A DNA stretch of 64,000 nucleotides from Marinobacter sp. ELB17. GTDB taxonomy: Bacteria; Pseudomonadota; Gammaproteobacteria; Pseudomonadales; Oleiphilaceae. Made by a program: the position numbers and the translations under genes. Where the stretch lies: positions 1 to 64,000 of the forward strand of contig NZ_AAXY01000012.1 in the NCBI RefSeq assembly GCF_000169375.1, in the 5' to 3' direction. Every line of letters begins with the position of its first letter. Position 1 is the stretch's first letter. Below are positions 9,972 to 20,207 of this stretch, piece after piece. The notes under the pieces are model-generated. The model was not told the DNA's origin and ran no database searches. It was given only the letters and a program-made list of their open reading frames with translations.

Positions 9972-12467
9972 CTATTGTGTGACGTTACGCAACCGTTCGA
10001 GACACCGCGCCCGTGCCAGACCAGGGCCACTGATCCAGAATGGCGCGTTTTGCTGCATCTGGTGGATAACCAGCCCAGCAGATTTTACCTCCATAACCAC
10101 CGCTCCGGCGCAGGCGGTATTGATTTGATGGCTACCCTCCAATTTATAACGGCGGGTTACCTGCGGGTGCGGGTGGCCGTAGCGATGACGGTAGCCGGCG
10201 GTGTAAATGACGGTATCGGGCGAAAGAGCCTGAACCAGAGCGTCGGAAGACGAGCTTTTACTGCCATGGTGGGGCGCCAACAACACCCGGGTAACGGCGT
10301 CACGCGCCTTTTGCACCGGTTGATCATTCAGATAGCTCAGGTATTCGGCTTCTTCCCTGACGGTAATATCACCGGTTAGTAGCCACTCGGTCGCCGAGTC
10401 TGGGTCACGAATGCGCAGCACGCAGGAAGCCCCGTTACCCTCTTTGGCGCGATCTGAGTGCCAGAAATTCAGCTCCAGTCGCCCCAGCATCAGGGTCTGC
10501 CGCCTGCAGTCTGTCACTTTTCTGATCAGCCCGGCCTGCCCCAGGCGATCGGCTGTTTCGGCCGCTTCACCGCCGATCAAGCGCGCTAGCGGCAATTCGG
10601 TGACAAGCTGCTCCAGGCCACCGCTGTGGTCGCCATCGGCATGGCTCACCACCAGCGTATCCAAGCGCTGCACCCCCAGCGCCCGAAGGTTGGGAAGTAT
10701 CACCGACTCTACCGCCGAAAACACACCGGGAATGGCTGGGCCGGTGTCATACAGCAGTGCCTGCTGCTGATGACGTACCAGAACCGAAAGGCCCTGGCCG
10801 ACATCCCATACAATCACCTGCGGCAGAGGTACGAGGCGATTACCAACCGGCGCCTGAAACCGCCCGTGCGACACTAACCAAAGCCCCAGCAACACCGCCA
10901 GCGCCAGGCGGAAGCCCCGCTGCGGATACCACAAAGCCAACAATACGACCGCCGCCAACCCGATGGCAGCGGCAACACCCAGTTGAATTGTCGGGCTGTC
11001 CCAGCCCCCCAGCCACTGCAATCCTTGCCATAAAATTCCCAATACGGTGTCCAGCAGCAGCGTCACCCACACGCTGCTGGCGGGTACAAGCGCCACGAGC
11101 AAAGCGCCGCACAGCAGCAGCGGCATAACGACCATCGACACCCACGGAATGGCAAACAGATTGGCCACAAACCCCGCCAGCGGCTGATTCTGGCCCAGTA
11201 AAAGCAGTCCCGGCCATAATCCGGCGAACATGGCAGTCTGCGCCAGCACCAGCGCCAGCACGCCCTGAACCACGCCAAGGCGCCCTGAGAACACCAGTAT
11301 CAACACCGCCACCGCACAAAATGACAGCCAGAAGCCGGCGTCCAGCGGCGAAAATGGATCGGCAATCAACACCACTGTCAGCGCTAGCAGCAGGCTGCGC
11401 CAGGGCGGAATGTGCCAGCCTTGCAGCAGCGCCCAGCCCAGTACAGCGATCATTAACAGCGCGCGCCGGGTTGGCACGGTAAAGCCGGACATCAACGCGT
11501 AGGCCAAGCAGCCAATCATCACCACGCCAAACACCAGGCGCCGCCTGGCACGTTCAGACAGAATGGATTCGGGTACTCGCACCGCACACCGGCGCGCCAC
11601 ACATCCAATGCCCAGAGCCACCAGGCCCAGATGTAGGCCCGAAATCGCCACCAGGTGAATGGTGCCGGTGGCTTTCAGAGTGTCCCAGTGGGTGGGGGTC
11701 ATGGCGCCGCGATAGCCAATCAGCAAAGACGCCAACAACGGGAAATGCCTGGCTTCGCCAAACTTCGCCGTCACCCAGTTCAGCAGACGGCGGTGCTGGT
11801 AGCGGTAACGGCAGTGCAGGCCACATTCAATACTGGCATCCGGCACTACCGTGCGCACACTTCCGGTGGCGCGGTAACCGTGACGGAACAGCCAGTCTTC
11901 ATAGCGGAAACCGGTCAGGTTCAAGCCACCGTGTGGGCGTTTAAGCACAACCGTTATAGTCAGGGTGTGACCGGGTAACTGGTCCGGATGGTCGCCGTAC
12001 CAGGCCAGGCGCAAGCGGGAGGGTAGAGGGTGCGCCGGTGATGGCGCTTGCACGTTATGCTGGTAAGCGTTTCCCACTAGGCAGAAATCGAACTTTAAAC
12101 TGTTAAAACTGCCCCGGGCGGGAAGACTACAGACATAACCGGACACCTCCAGCGGCACCCTTTCCCATGCCGCCGGCAGGCGCTCATGCAGGCGCTGACT
12201 GGAGTGCCATGAAGCCCAGGCGGTACCCGCTAACAGCGCCGCAAGCAGAATAAAAGCCGTGCGGCCCCAGCGGTGAGGAAGCAACAGCGCCAGCACGCCG
12301 CAACCTGCCATAGCCGCAAGCAGCAATTGCCACGCTGGCAACACCGACAACCGATACAGTAAGATAACGCCGCAACAGAACGCGATTAGCAAAGGCCCGA
12401 CAACTAGGCCTCGCGGGCTGCGAGACAGCGGGCGGTTTGAGCCGCCACTGAAAAAATCGCCGGACAT
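9972..12467 (-). CDS. comEC: ComEC/Rec2 DNA internalisation channel
   Basis: 831-residue inner-membrane protein. An N-terminal DUF4131-type region with membrane helices (about 1-220) is followed by the multi-helix Competence domain (AISGLHLGLVALGIGC, then FTVPTRRALLMI). The C-terminal metallo-beta-lactamase-like domain carries VSHADGDHSGG and LLAPHHGSKSSSS. It imports single-stranded DNA during natural transformation. All three domains are intact, which supports a competent ancestor; other competence genes are not in this window. The gap to exbB is 50 bases. Confidence 0.95.
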   Translation of the reverse strand: MSGDFFSGGSNRPLSRSPRGLVVGPLLIAFCCGVILLYRLSVLPAWQLLLAAMAGCGVLALLLPHRWGRTAFILLAALLAGTAWASWHSSQRLHERLPAAWERVPLEVSGYVCSLPARGSFNSLKFDFCLVGNAYQHNVQAPSPAHPLPSRLRLAWYGDHPDQLPGHTLTITVVLKRPHGGLNLTGFRYEDWLFRHGYRATGSVRTVVPDASIECGLHCRYRYQHRRLLNWVTAKFGEARHFPLLASLLIGYRGAMTPTHWDTLKATGTIHLVAISGLHLGLVALGIGCVARRCAVRVPESILSERARRRLVFGVVMIGCLAYALMSGFTVPTRRALLMIAVLGWALLQGWHIPPWRSLLLALTVVLIADPFSPLDAGFWLSFCAVAVLILVFSGRLGVVQGVLALVLAQTAMFAGLWPGLLLLGQNQPLAGFVANLFAIPWVSMVVMPLLLCGALLVALVPASSVWVTLLLDTVLGILWQGLQWLGGWDSPTIQLGVAAAIGLAAVVLLALWYPQRGFRLALAVLLGLWLVSHGRFQAPVGNRLVPLPQVIVWDVGQGLSVLVRHQQQALLYDTGPAIPGVFSAVESVILPNLRALGVQRLDTLVVSHADGDHSGGLEQLVTELPLARLIGGEAAETADRLGQAGLIRKVTDCRRQTLMLGRLELNFWHSDRAKEGNGASCVLRIRDPDSATEWLLTGDITVREEAEYLSYLNDQPVQKARDAVTRVLLAPHHGSKSSSSDALVQALSPDTVIYTAGYRHRYGHPHPQVTRRYKLEGSHQINTACAGAVVMEVKSAGLVIHQMQQNAPFWISGPGLARARCLERLRNVTQ

Positions 12468-12546
12468 TCCTTGTCCTCCTGAGTTATGGCACCGGTGTTG
12501 TCCCTAACACCGGTCGTTTACACGTCTATAGGCAGAACAACTTCTT

Positions 12547-13065
12547 ATGCCGAAGAGGTTCATGAAACGCTATTTGCCGTCTCCGGAAAGGGTGAGACAA
12601 ATGAAATCGCTGAATTTTCTGGGCGATATCATACAGGAACCCAATCTGTGGCATATCAACCGCCACAGTGTGGCCCGTGCGTTTCTGATAGGCGTGTGGT
12701 TCTGCTTTATTCCGATGCCTTTCCAGATGCTTGCATCGGCGCTGTTCGCGATCTGGTTCAACGCCAACCTGCCGCTGGCGGTGGCGCTGGTGTGGATCAG
12801 CAACCCGGTTACCATGCCCCCGATTTTCTACTTCAACTACAAACTGGGGGCCTGGATGCTGAGCAGGCCACTATTGGATTTTGAATTCTCGCCGTCACTG
12901 GCGTGGATCAGCGAACGCCTGCTGGATATTGGCATACCGCTTTACCTGGGCTCGCTGGTTGTGGCTACGGTGTCTGCCTGCTTCGCTTATTTGATCATTC
13001 AGTTGTTATGGCGCAGAAGAGTCCGCGCCAACTGGCGTCTGCGCCGGGGGCAGCGCCGCCACTAA
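12547..13065 (+). CDS. DUF2062 inner-membrane protein
   Basis: 172 residues. The N-terminus is basic (MPKRFMKRYLPSPERVR). It is followed by helices including ARAFLIGVWFCFIPMPFQML and ALVWISNPVTMPPIFYF, the typical DUF2062 core with its N-P-x-T motif, a last helix near YLGSLVVATVSACFAYLI and an Arg-rich tail. An alternative ATG at 12562 would remove five residues. The function is unknown. It recurs between comEC and the lol genes in Pseudomonas-type genomes, here on the opposite strand and overlapping the lolD stop by 4 bases. Confidence 0.85.
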   Translation: MPKRFMKRYLPSPERVRQMKSLNFLGDIIQEPNLWHINRHSVARAFLIGVWFCFIPMPFQMLASALFAIWFNANLPLAVALVWISNPVTMPPIFYFNYKLGAWMLSRPLLDFEFSPSLAWISERLLDIGIPLYLGSLVVATVSACFAYLIIQLLWRRRVRANWRLRRGQRRH

Positions 13066-13778
13066 CCCTCGTGTACCAAACGCCCCTGCTCCAGCCGCAT
13101 CACCCGCCCCAGACTTCGTGCCATCGACATATCGTGGGTAACCATCACAAACGCCATGCCAAACTGATCGCGCAGCGATTCGATCAATGCGCGCACACCG
13201 GCACCGGTGTGTTCATCAAGATTACCGGTGGGTTCGTCCATCAAAACACAGTCGGGCTCGTTCACCAGGGCCCGGGCTATGGCCACGCGCTGACGCTCAC
13301 CGCCAGACAGTTCGCCCGGCTTGTGCTCCAGGCGTGCGCCCAACCCCACACTGTTGAGCAGAACAGCGGCCTTCTTGCGCGCTGCCGCCACGCTAATACC
13401 ACCCAGCACGCAGGGCATCATCACGTTCTCAAGCGCGGAGAACTCCGGCAGCAAATGGTGAAACTGGTACACAAACCCAAGATGCTTGTTGCGAAAGCGC
13501 GCCCGCGCGGCTTCCGACAGCTTGTAAATTTCCTTACCGCAAATTTCGATATGGCCCGTTGACGGTCGGTCTAGCCCGCCTAGCAAATTCAGCAGCGTAG
13601 TTTTCCCGGAGCCGCTGCTACCGACAATGGCGATGGTTTCACCGGCGGTGACTTGCAACGAGATGTCGGAAAAAATCGTCAGATTTTCCGGGCCCTGGCT
13701 ATAGGTACGGGTCACTTGATTGCAATCAATAACCCAGTTCGCGGGGTTGGTCGTTACGTCTTTTATGCTTTTGCTCAT
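13062..13778 (-). CDS. lolD: Lipoprotein-releasing ABC transporter ATPase
   Basis: 238 residues. Walker A is VGSSGSGKTTLLNLLGG, signature ELSGGERQRVAIARAL, Walker B CVLMDEPTGNLD, and the switch His is in VMVTHDMSMA. It powers release of outer-membrane lipoproteins from the inner membrane to LolA. Downstream of lolC with a 9-base gap, so one operon. Confidence 0.96.
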   Translation of the reverse strand: MSKSIKDVTTNPANWVIDCNQVTRTYSQGPENLTIFSDISLQVTAGETIAIVGSSGSGKTTLLNLLGGLDRPSTGHIEICGKEIYKLSEAARARFRNKHLGFVYQFHHLLPEFSALENVMMPCVLGGISVAAARKKAAVLLNSVGLGARLEHKPGELSGGERQRVAIARALVNEPDCVLMDEPTGNLDEHTGAGVRALIESLRDQFGMAFVMVTHDMSMARSLGRVMRLEQGRLVHEG

Positions 13779-13787
13779 AGGTTGGCT

Positions 13788-15029
13788 CTATTCATATCTA
13801 AGCGCGTCTGCCGGGTCGATACGAGACGCACGCCAGGCCGGGTAAATAGTGGCCAGCAGGCTCATGGCCAGACCACTACCGCTGATGATCATGACGTCTT
13901 CCCATAGCAGCTGGGACGGCAAGTAACTGATAAAATACACGTCGGCACTTAGGAACTGATGGCCCAGTGCGCCCTCCAGCCAGCTGATGAACGCGCTGAT
14001 ATTGAGTGCACCCAGAATACCAAGCGCAGTGCCCACCAGGGTTCCGAAAACGCCGATGACCGCGCCCTGCACAATGAAGATGCGCATGATGCGCGCAGGT
14101 GTCGCGCCCATGGTGCGTAAAATGGCAATGTCTGCGGTTTTGTCGGTGACCACCATGACAAGAGTGGACACAATATTGAACGCCGCCACCGCCACAATGA
14201 ACATCAGCAACAGGCCAATCATGGTTTTTTCCATTCGTATGGCCTGGAATAGATTGCCGTGGGTGCGGGTCCAGTCGGATATGTAATAACGCCCTGAAAG
14301 CAGCTGCGCCGCTTGCTCGGCTACCCGCGGTGCGGCGAAGAGGTCATCAACCAGCAAACGGATGCCTTGGGCTTTACCGTCTGTGCGCATCAGCTTGGCG
14401 GCGTCGTCCATGTGTATCAAAGTGTAGCTGCCGTCTAACTCGGCACCCACGCTAAACACGCCTTTGACGGTAAACCGTTTCAATCGCGGCAATACGCCAG
14501 CCGGCGTTACCGACGCTTCGGGCAGCACCACGGTTATTTTGTCACCCAATTGCAGGCGCAGGCTGGACGCCAAAAAGCGCCCAATAATGATGCCGAACTC
14601 GCCAGACTTCAGATCGTCCAGGCTGCCCTGCTCCATGTGGTCTTCAATAATCGATACGGTTCGCTCCTGGTCTGGCAAAATGCCGTTCAACAACACGCCG
14701 CGCACCTCTCCGCCGCCGGTGACCATGCCTTGGCCCTGAATAAACGGGGCCGCCGCCAACACTCGCGGGTGTTTCTCGACTGCGGCGTCTAGCGCTTCCC
14801 AGTTTTCAATCGGGCCGGAACCCTCGATAATAGCGTGGGGCACCATACCCAGAATTCGCTGCTTCAGCTCGCGATCGAAACCGTTCATGACTGACAGAAC
14901 GATAATCAGCACCGCAACGCCCAGCATCAAGCCGATCATAGAGGTGAGTGAAATAAACGAAATAAAGTGATTACGGCGTTTGGCAGCGATATAGCGCAAG
15001 CCGATATAAAATGATAAAGGTTTAAACAT
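13788..15029 (-). CDS. lolC: Lipoprotein-releasing system permease (LolC/LolE/LolF type)
   Basis: 413 residues. The N-terminus FYIGLRYIAAKRRNHFISF leads into the first helix (SMIGLMLGVAVLIIVLSVMNG). A periplasmic MacB-like domain of about 220 residues and an FtsX domain with three helices follow (MIGLLLMFIVAVAAFNI, IVQGAVIGVFGTLVGTALG, and a third near the C-terminus). Only one permease gene accompanies lolD, so it may act as a homodimeric LolF-type permease unless a lolE lies elsewhere. Confidence 0.93.
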   Translation of the reverse strand: MFKPLSFYIGLRYIAAKRRNHFISFISLTSMIGLMLGVAVLIIVLSVMNGFDRELKQRILGMVPHAIIEGSGPIENWEALDAAVEKHPRVLAAAPFIQGQGMVTGGGEVRGVLLNGILPDQERTVSIIEDHMEQGSLDDLKSGEFGIIIGRFLASSLRLQLGDKITVVLPEASVTPAGVLPRLKRFTVKGVFSVGAELDGSYTLIHMDDAAKLMRTDGKAQGIRLLVDDLFAAPRVAEQAAQLLSGRYYISDWTRTHGNLFQAIRMEKTMIGLLLMFIVAVAAFNIVSTLVMVVTDKTADIAILRTMGATPARIMRIFIVQGAVIGVFGTLVGTALGILGALNISAFISWLEGALGHQFLSADVYFISYLPSQLLWEDVMIISGSGLAMSLLATIYPAWRASRIDPADALRYE

Positions 15030-15148
15030 AAAGCCTTGCCTGCTGCTGGCTGCGACTAATTCGTGATTGATTGAACCCGGTCGTGTTAATGCCGCGCCGG
15101 GAACTGCTAAACTTCACCCTACAAACGAACATCCGTATCGGAGTCCTA

Positions 15149-15775
15149 ATGGCCCAGCGCAACGATGACAGCGCCAATGCGAAGAAACAACGCGAACGGC
15201 GGGATTACTTTAGAATAAACGACTGGATTGGGTTGGAGATGCACAAACTATCCACCAGTACCAAAGACGCTTTCAGCGCCTTCGGAAATACCCCGCTCAC
15301 CAGCTTACAGGCGGAATTCAAACGCCTTGACCAAGACATCAAAACCCAACTTGCCGGCTTAAGCGAGCGCGACCGGGCGTTGCAAAGCCTGTTAAAAGTT
15401 TTCAACTCCAAGCTGGATATTCTGGCGCGCATTATGGCCTTTGAGCAAAATCCGTTGCAACCAGAGCATTGGTACCAAGCCACGCTCAGCGAGGGTGGCG
15501 TTGCCTTTTTTAGCGACGATGACAGCTTGCAGGTGGGTGACCATATTGCCATACGCCTGACTCTGCCGCCGGAACTGTTTCAGCCCCGGGCCGTTGGCGA
15601 AGTAGTAGGCGTTAACACCGAAGACCGCGGCGGCTCACGGATTCACACCCGCTTTGTGCGTTTGGAAGACAGTGATCGCCAACAGCTGGCGCGCCACATC
15701 ATGCGCTGGCAAGTTCGCCAGCGCCAGCAACCGAATACCGGAACTGCCGAGGCAAATGACCAAAGCGCAGACTAA
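15149..15775 (+). CDS. PilZ-like domain protein
   Basis: 208 residues from the ATG at 15149, which has GGAG eight bases upstream; an in-frame TTG at 15071 would add 26 residues. The N-terminus RERRDYFRIND resembles the RxxxR motif by which PilZ domains bind cyclic di-GMP. The middle is helical (about residues 35-105). A beta-rich C-terminal part contains TLSEGGVAFFSDDD, where the usual [D/N]xSxxG has Thr in the first position. Cyclic di-GMP binding is therefore plausible but not certain. Such a gene next to lolC is also seen in Pseudomonas. Confidence 0.75.
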   Translation: MAQRNDDSANAKKQRERRDYFRINDWIGLEMHKLSTSTKDAFSAFGNTPLTSLQAEFKRLDQDIKTQLAGLSERDRALQSLLKVFNSKLDILARIMAFEQNPLQPEHWYQATLSEGGVAFFSDDDSLQVGDHIAIRLTLPPELFQPRAVGEVVGVNTEDRGGSRIHTRFVRLEDSDRQQLARHIMRWQVRQRQQPNTGTAEANDQSAD

Positions 15776-15815
15776 ATTACGTTTTATCCATTTCTCCTGC
15801 GGAGTCACCCTGACC

Positions 15816-16130
15816 ATGAAGACCCATCGCTTTTGGCGCCTATTGCTGCGAGCCGGCCTGTTATCTGTCGCTCTGGCGACGACCTTGTCGGTGATGCCTG
15901 CCAGTACTCAGGAACTGTTTATTCCGCTCGGCCAACAGGGCGACCGCGATGCCATATCACTGCCACAGACCGGTATGAAAGCCGACCGCGTGCGCGAGCG
16001 CTGGGGCTCACCCGAGTCTACCCGCGGCCCGGTAGGCCAGCCGCCCATCAGCCAGTGGCACTACCCGGCTTTTGTGGTGTATTTCGAGAGCGAGCGGGTT
16101 ATTCGCGCGGTTATAAAGCACACGCCCTGA
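15816..16130 (+). CDS. Small exported protein of unknown function
   Basis: 104 residues from the ATG at 15816, with GGAG upstream. The N-terminus MKTHRFWRLLLRAGLL and a hydrophobic core ending at VMPASTQE look like a signal peptide cleaved after about residue 27; no lipobox cysteine is seen. The mature part contains DRVRERWGSPESTRGPVG and SQWHYPAFVVYFE. This pattern recalls the SmpA/OmlA-like fold in which a 'G-x-P' turn follows a helix, but that is only a resemblance. It follows the PilZ gene by 40 bases. Confidence 0.7.
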   Translation: MKTHRFWRLLLRAGLLSVALATTLSVMPASTQELFIPLGQQGDRDAISLPQTGMKADRVRERWGSPESTRGPVGQPPISQWHYPAFVVYFESERVIRAVIKHTP

Positions 16131-16231
16131 CACAGACACAGAAAAGGCCGCAAAGTTTTGCCAGTAGATCCTGACGTGCCGGCGCCTGTCCGTTAGAATG
16201 GTTTTTTCAATAGGGAAAAGGTACTGGCCCA

Positions 16232-17284
16232 GTGAAATCGAAGCCGTTATTACCCGCAGAGTGGGCGCCGCAGAGTGCGGTGATGCTGACCTGGCCCCAT
16301 CAGAACACCGCCTGGGCCAGCCATCTGGCACAGACAGAGCCGGTATTTATGGCGATTGCGCACGCGGTTTTGCGCTTCGAATCCGTATTGATCAGCTGCG
16401 AAGACCCAGAGCAGGCGCAGCGACTGCAGGAACAACTAAACCATTATGTAAAAACCGCTGGTGTGGCATTCTGCGCGCTGGTTCTGGTTGCGCCGTCAGA
16501 CGGCAGCTGGGCGCGCGACCATGGTCCTTTAGCGGTGTTCACTCACCAAGGCTCCAGGCTGGTCGATTTCAGTTTTAACGCCTGGGGCAATAAGTTTCCG
16601 TGGGACAAAGACAACGCCTTGAACAACAGGCTGCTCACGGCCGGTGCGTTTGACGGCAGCACCCTGAAAAGCGTCGAATTCATCCTGGAAGGCGGCGCCA
16701 TCGACACCGATGGCGAAGGCACTCTGCTGACCACCAGCGAATGCCTGCTAAGCCCCAGCCGCAACCCCGATTACAGCCGCAGCGCCATGGAGAAACTTTT
16801 TGGCCAGTTACTGGGCATTCGCCGGGTGCTCTGGCTTAATCACGGTTACCTGGCCGGCGACGATACCGACAGCCATATAGATACTCTTGCGCGGTTTTGC
16901 TCACCCGACCACATCTGTTATGTCGCCTGCCCTGATGAAAGCGACGAGCATTATGGCGCTCTTGGCGCCATGGCCGAAGGCCTGCGCGACTTCCGCCAGG
17001 CCAATGGTGAGTCTTACCGTCTGACACCCCTGCCCTGGCCAGACGCTATCCGTGATGAAAAAGGCCAGCGCCTGCCGGCCACTTACGCCAACTTTCTGAT
17101 CATCAACGGCGCGGTATTACTGCCAGTATACGATGTACCCCAAGATGCCGCAGCGATCGCCACATTGCAGAATCTGTTCCCAGACCGCGAAATCATCGCC
17201 ATACCCTGTCGCCCGCTGCTTCGGCAAGGTGGAAGCCTGCACTGCATGACAATGCAATTGCCTGCGGGCGTAATGACCAAATAG
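16232..17284 (+). CDS. aguA: Agmatine deiminase / peptidyl-arginine deiminase family
   Basis: 350 residues starting at GTG 16232 (MKSKPLLPAEWAPQSAVML). Guanidine-modifying-fold residues are visible: PHQNTAW near the N-terminus, WARDHGPLAVF, LEGGAIDTDGEGTLL, GDDTDSHIDTLARF, and the catalytic Cys in GGSLHCMTM near the end. It would convert agmatine to N-carbamoylputrescine on the way to putrescine. A partner N-carbamoylputrescine amidase (aguB) is not adjacent. Specificity (agmatine versus related guanidines) is inferred from family. Confidence 0.9.
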   Translation: MKSKPLLPAEWAPQSAVMLTWPHQNTAWASHLAQTEPVFMAIAHAVLRFESVLISCEDPEQAQRLQEQLNHYVKTAGVAFCALVLVAPSDGSWARDHGPLAVFTHQGSRLVDFSFNAWGNKFPWDKDNALNNRLLTAGAFDGSTLKSVEFILEGGAIDTDGEGTLLTTSECLLSPSRNPDYSRSAMEKLFGQLLGIRRVLWLNHGYLAGDDTDSHIDTLARFCSPDHICYVACPDESDEHYGALGAMAEGLRDFRQANGESYRLTPLPWPDAIRDEKGQRLPATYANFLIINGAVLLPVYDVPQDAAAIATLQNLFPDREIIAIPCRPLLRQGGSLHCMTMQLPAGVMTK

Positions 17285-17365
17285 CGCCGCACCTGTTCTT
17301 TCCTGAGCGGCCGGCGTATTGCCTTTTGCGCAGACATTTCAGATAGGCAGGAGATTGATCAGAAT

Positions 17366-18280
17366 ATGAACAAAGCGATAAATCAGATCGTCCACGAACT
17401 CAATGGCATTCTGCTGGGCAAAGAACGGCAGGTGCGCCTGGCGCTTTGCAGCCTGTTCGCAGGCGGCCATTTGCTGATTGAAGACATTCCTGGCATGGGT
17501 AAAACCACGCTTGCCCACGCTCTGGCACACGTAATGGGCCTGCGCTATCAACGCATTCAATTTACCAACGATTTGCTGCCGGCGGACGTACTGGGCTATT
17601 CGATTTACGACAAGGCTGCCGGCAGCCTTGTTTTTCATCCGGGGCCGATTTTTGCCCAGTTGATTCTAGCCGACGAAATAAACCGCGCATCGCCGCGTAC
17701 CCAGAGCGCTCTGCTGGAGGCAATGGAAGAACGGCAGGTGTCGATTGAGGGCGAAACCCGGCCCCTTCCCCAACCGTTTTTTGTGATTGCCACCCAAAAC
17801 CCCATCGAGCAAGGTGGCACGTTTGCGCTGCCAGAAAGCCAGCTCGACCGGTTTCTGATGCGCCTGCACCTGGGCTACCCTGATTCCCAGGCAGAACGTC
17901 AATTACTGGAAGGCGAAGACCGTCGCAGCCTGACCCAGCGCCTGCCCACCCTGTTAGCTGAAGACCAATTGACGCGCATTCAACAAACGGTACTGCGGAT
18001 GAGCACCAGCCCCGCGCTACTGGACTACGTACAACGCTTGCTGGAAGCCAGCCGTAACATTCCGGGCCTGCTTTACGGCCTGTCGCCGCGCGCCGGTCTG
18101 GGCCTGCTGCGCGCAGCGAAAGCCTGGGCGCTGATGCAGGGCCGTGATCACGTGCTGCCAGACGACGTACAGGCGGTGTTTGCGGCGGTGGCAGAGCATC
18201 GCCTGGAACAGGGCGAAAGCGGCAAAAGCCGGGAGCGGGTGCAACGCTTGCTGGCCGGCGTATCGGTGCTTGGCGACTGA
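17366..18280 (+). CDS. MoxR-type AAA+ ATPase
   Basis: 304 residues. Walker A is EDIPGMGKTTLAHALA near residue 38, Walker B LILADEINRASPRTQSALLE, sensor 1 FFVIATQNPIEQGGTF, and the C-terminal lid contains LSPRAGLGLLRAAKAWA. MoxR ATPases act as chaperones with DUF58 and VWA proteins that are normally encoded immediately downstream. Here trxB follows instead, after a 223-bp gap with no DUF58 or transglutaminase gene, so the gene appears orphaned in this window. Confidence 0.93.
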   Translation: MNKAINQIVHELNGILLGKERQVRLALCSLFAGGHLLIEDIPGMGKTTLAHALAHVMGLRYQRIQFTNDLLPADVLGYSIYDKAAGSLVFHPGPIFAQLILADEINRASPRTQSALLEAMEERQVSIEGETRPLPQPFFVIATQNPIEQGGTFALPESQLDRFLMRLHLGYPDSQAERQLLEGEDRRSLTQRLPTLLAEDQLTRIQQTVLRMSTSPALLDYVQRLLEASRNIPGLLYGLSPRAGLGLLRAAKAWALMQGRDHVLPDDVQAVFAAVAEHRLEQGESGKSRERVQRLLAGVSVLGD

Positions 18281-18392
18281 GCCTGTTGGGTGCCTGGCGG
18301 CTGAACCCATAGGGCAGGCGTATCAGTAGAATTGGCCAAAACAACTGGCAAGCGCACCGGCTATTCATGATAGCCTTTGTATCTTTCTACTG

Positions 18393-18440
18393 AACTTTCT
18401 AAGCTTTCCAAACTTTCTAAACATTTAAAACTTTTTAAAC
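18393..18440. repeat. AT-rich degenerate direct repeats upstream of trxB
   Basis: AACTTTCTAA occurs at 18393-18402 and 18411-18420. Related AAACTTTTTAAAC follows at 18428-18440. The repeats fill the space between the MoxR gene and trxB and may belong to the trxB promoter region. No terminator is evident here. Confidence 0.5.
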
Positions 18441-18461
18441 TTCGTGCCGCCGCCATAATGA

Positions 18462-19457
<996 letters not shown>

Positions 19458-19490
19458 ACCAACAAAGCCGAGCTGAACAGCGAACACACT

Positions 19491-20207
19491 ATGACGTCTT
19501 TGCCCTGGTTGCCTGAACATGCGCTGTGGTTCCCCTCGCCCGAGAGCGCGATGGTGGAACCCGACGGCCTGCTGGCCGCCGGCGGTGATCTGAGCAGCAA
19601 GCGCCTGGTATTGGCTTATGAAAACGGTATTTTCCCCTGGTACAGCGACGACCAACCCATACTTTGGTGGTCACCCGATCCGCGCTGCGTCATATATCCA
19701 GAAAATATTCACATTTCCCGCAGCCTGCGCCGCAGCCTCAACAAAGGCTATTTCACGGTAACGGCGGACCGTGCCTTCAGCCGGATTATGCGCCTGTGTG
19801 GCTCTACCCGCGCTGAAGGCACCTGGATTACCGAAAACATGCTTCAGGCCTACAACAAGCTTCACCGAGAAGGCATTGCCCATTCTATTGAAATCTGGAA
19901 CCCCCACGGCGAATTGGCGGGAGGCATGTACGGTATAGCGCTGGGCAGCTGTTTTTTTGGCGAGTCGATGTTCTCGCTGGAAACCAACGCGTCCAAGGTA
20001 TTAATGGTGCATCTGGCCAACCAATTGCAACAGTGGGGATATCAGATTATTGACTGTCAGGTAGCCAGCGATCACCTATTGAGCATGGGCGCACAAACAA
20101 TACCGCGAACGGAGTTTCTGGCCATGCTCGGCCGCTATACAAAACAACCACCGGCAGTGGCAGACTGGCAGTTTCAATGGCGCTGGCCGAGCCCGGAGGG
20201 TGAATGA
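19491..20207 (+). CDS. aat: Leucyl/phenylalanyl-tRNA--protein transferase
   Basis: Adds Leu or Phe to proteins with N-terminal Lys or Arg, marking them for ClpS-ClpAP. 238 residues. The family signatures WWSPDPRCVIYPENIHISRS, GGMYGIALGSCFFGESMFS and DCQVASDHLLSMGA are complete. The stop overlaps the bpt start by 4 bases, indicating coupled translation with the second N-degron transferase. Confidence 0.97.
   Translation: MTSLPWLPEHALWFPSPESAMVEPDGLLAAGGDLSSKRLVLAYENGIFPWYSDDQPILWWSPDPRCVIYPENIHISRSLRRSLNKGYFTVTADRAFSRIMRLCGSTRAEGTWITENMLQAYNKLHREGIAHSIEIWNPHGELAGGMYGIALGSCFFGESMFSLETNASKVLMVHLANQLQQWGYQIIDCQVASDHLLSMGAQTIPRTEFLAMLGRYTKQPPAVADWQFQWRWPSPEGE

Noticed and set aside
17562-18368. 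268-codon open frame antisense to the MoxR gene
   Set aside because: Shadow of a conserved ATPase; Pro/Arg/Cys-rich low-complexity translation.
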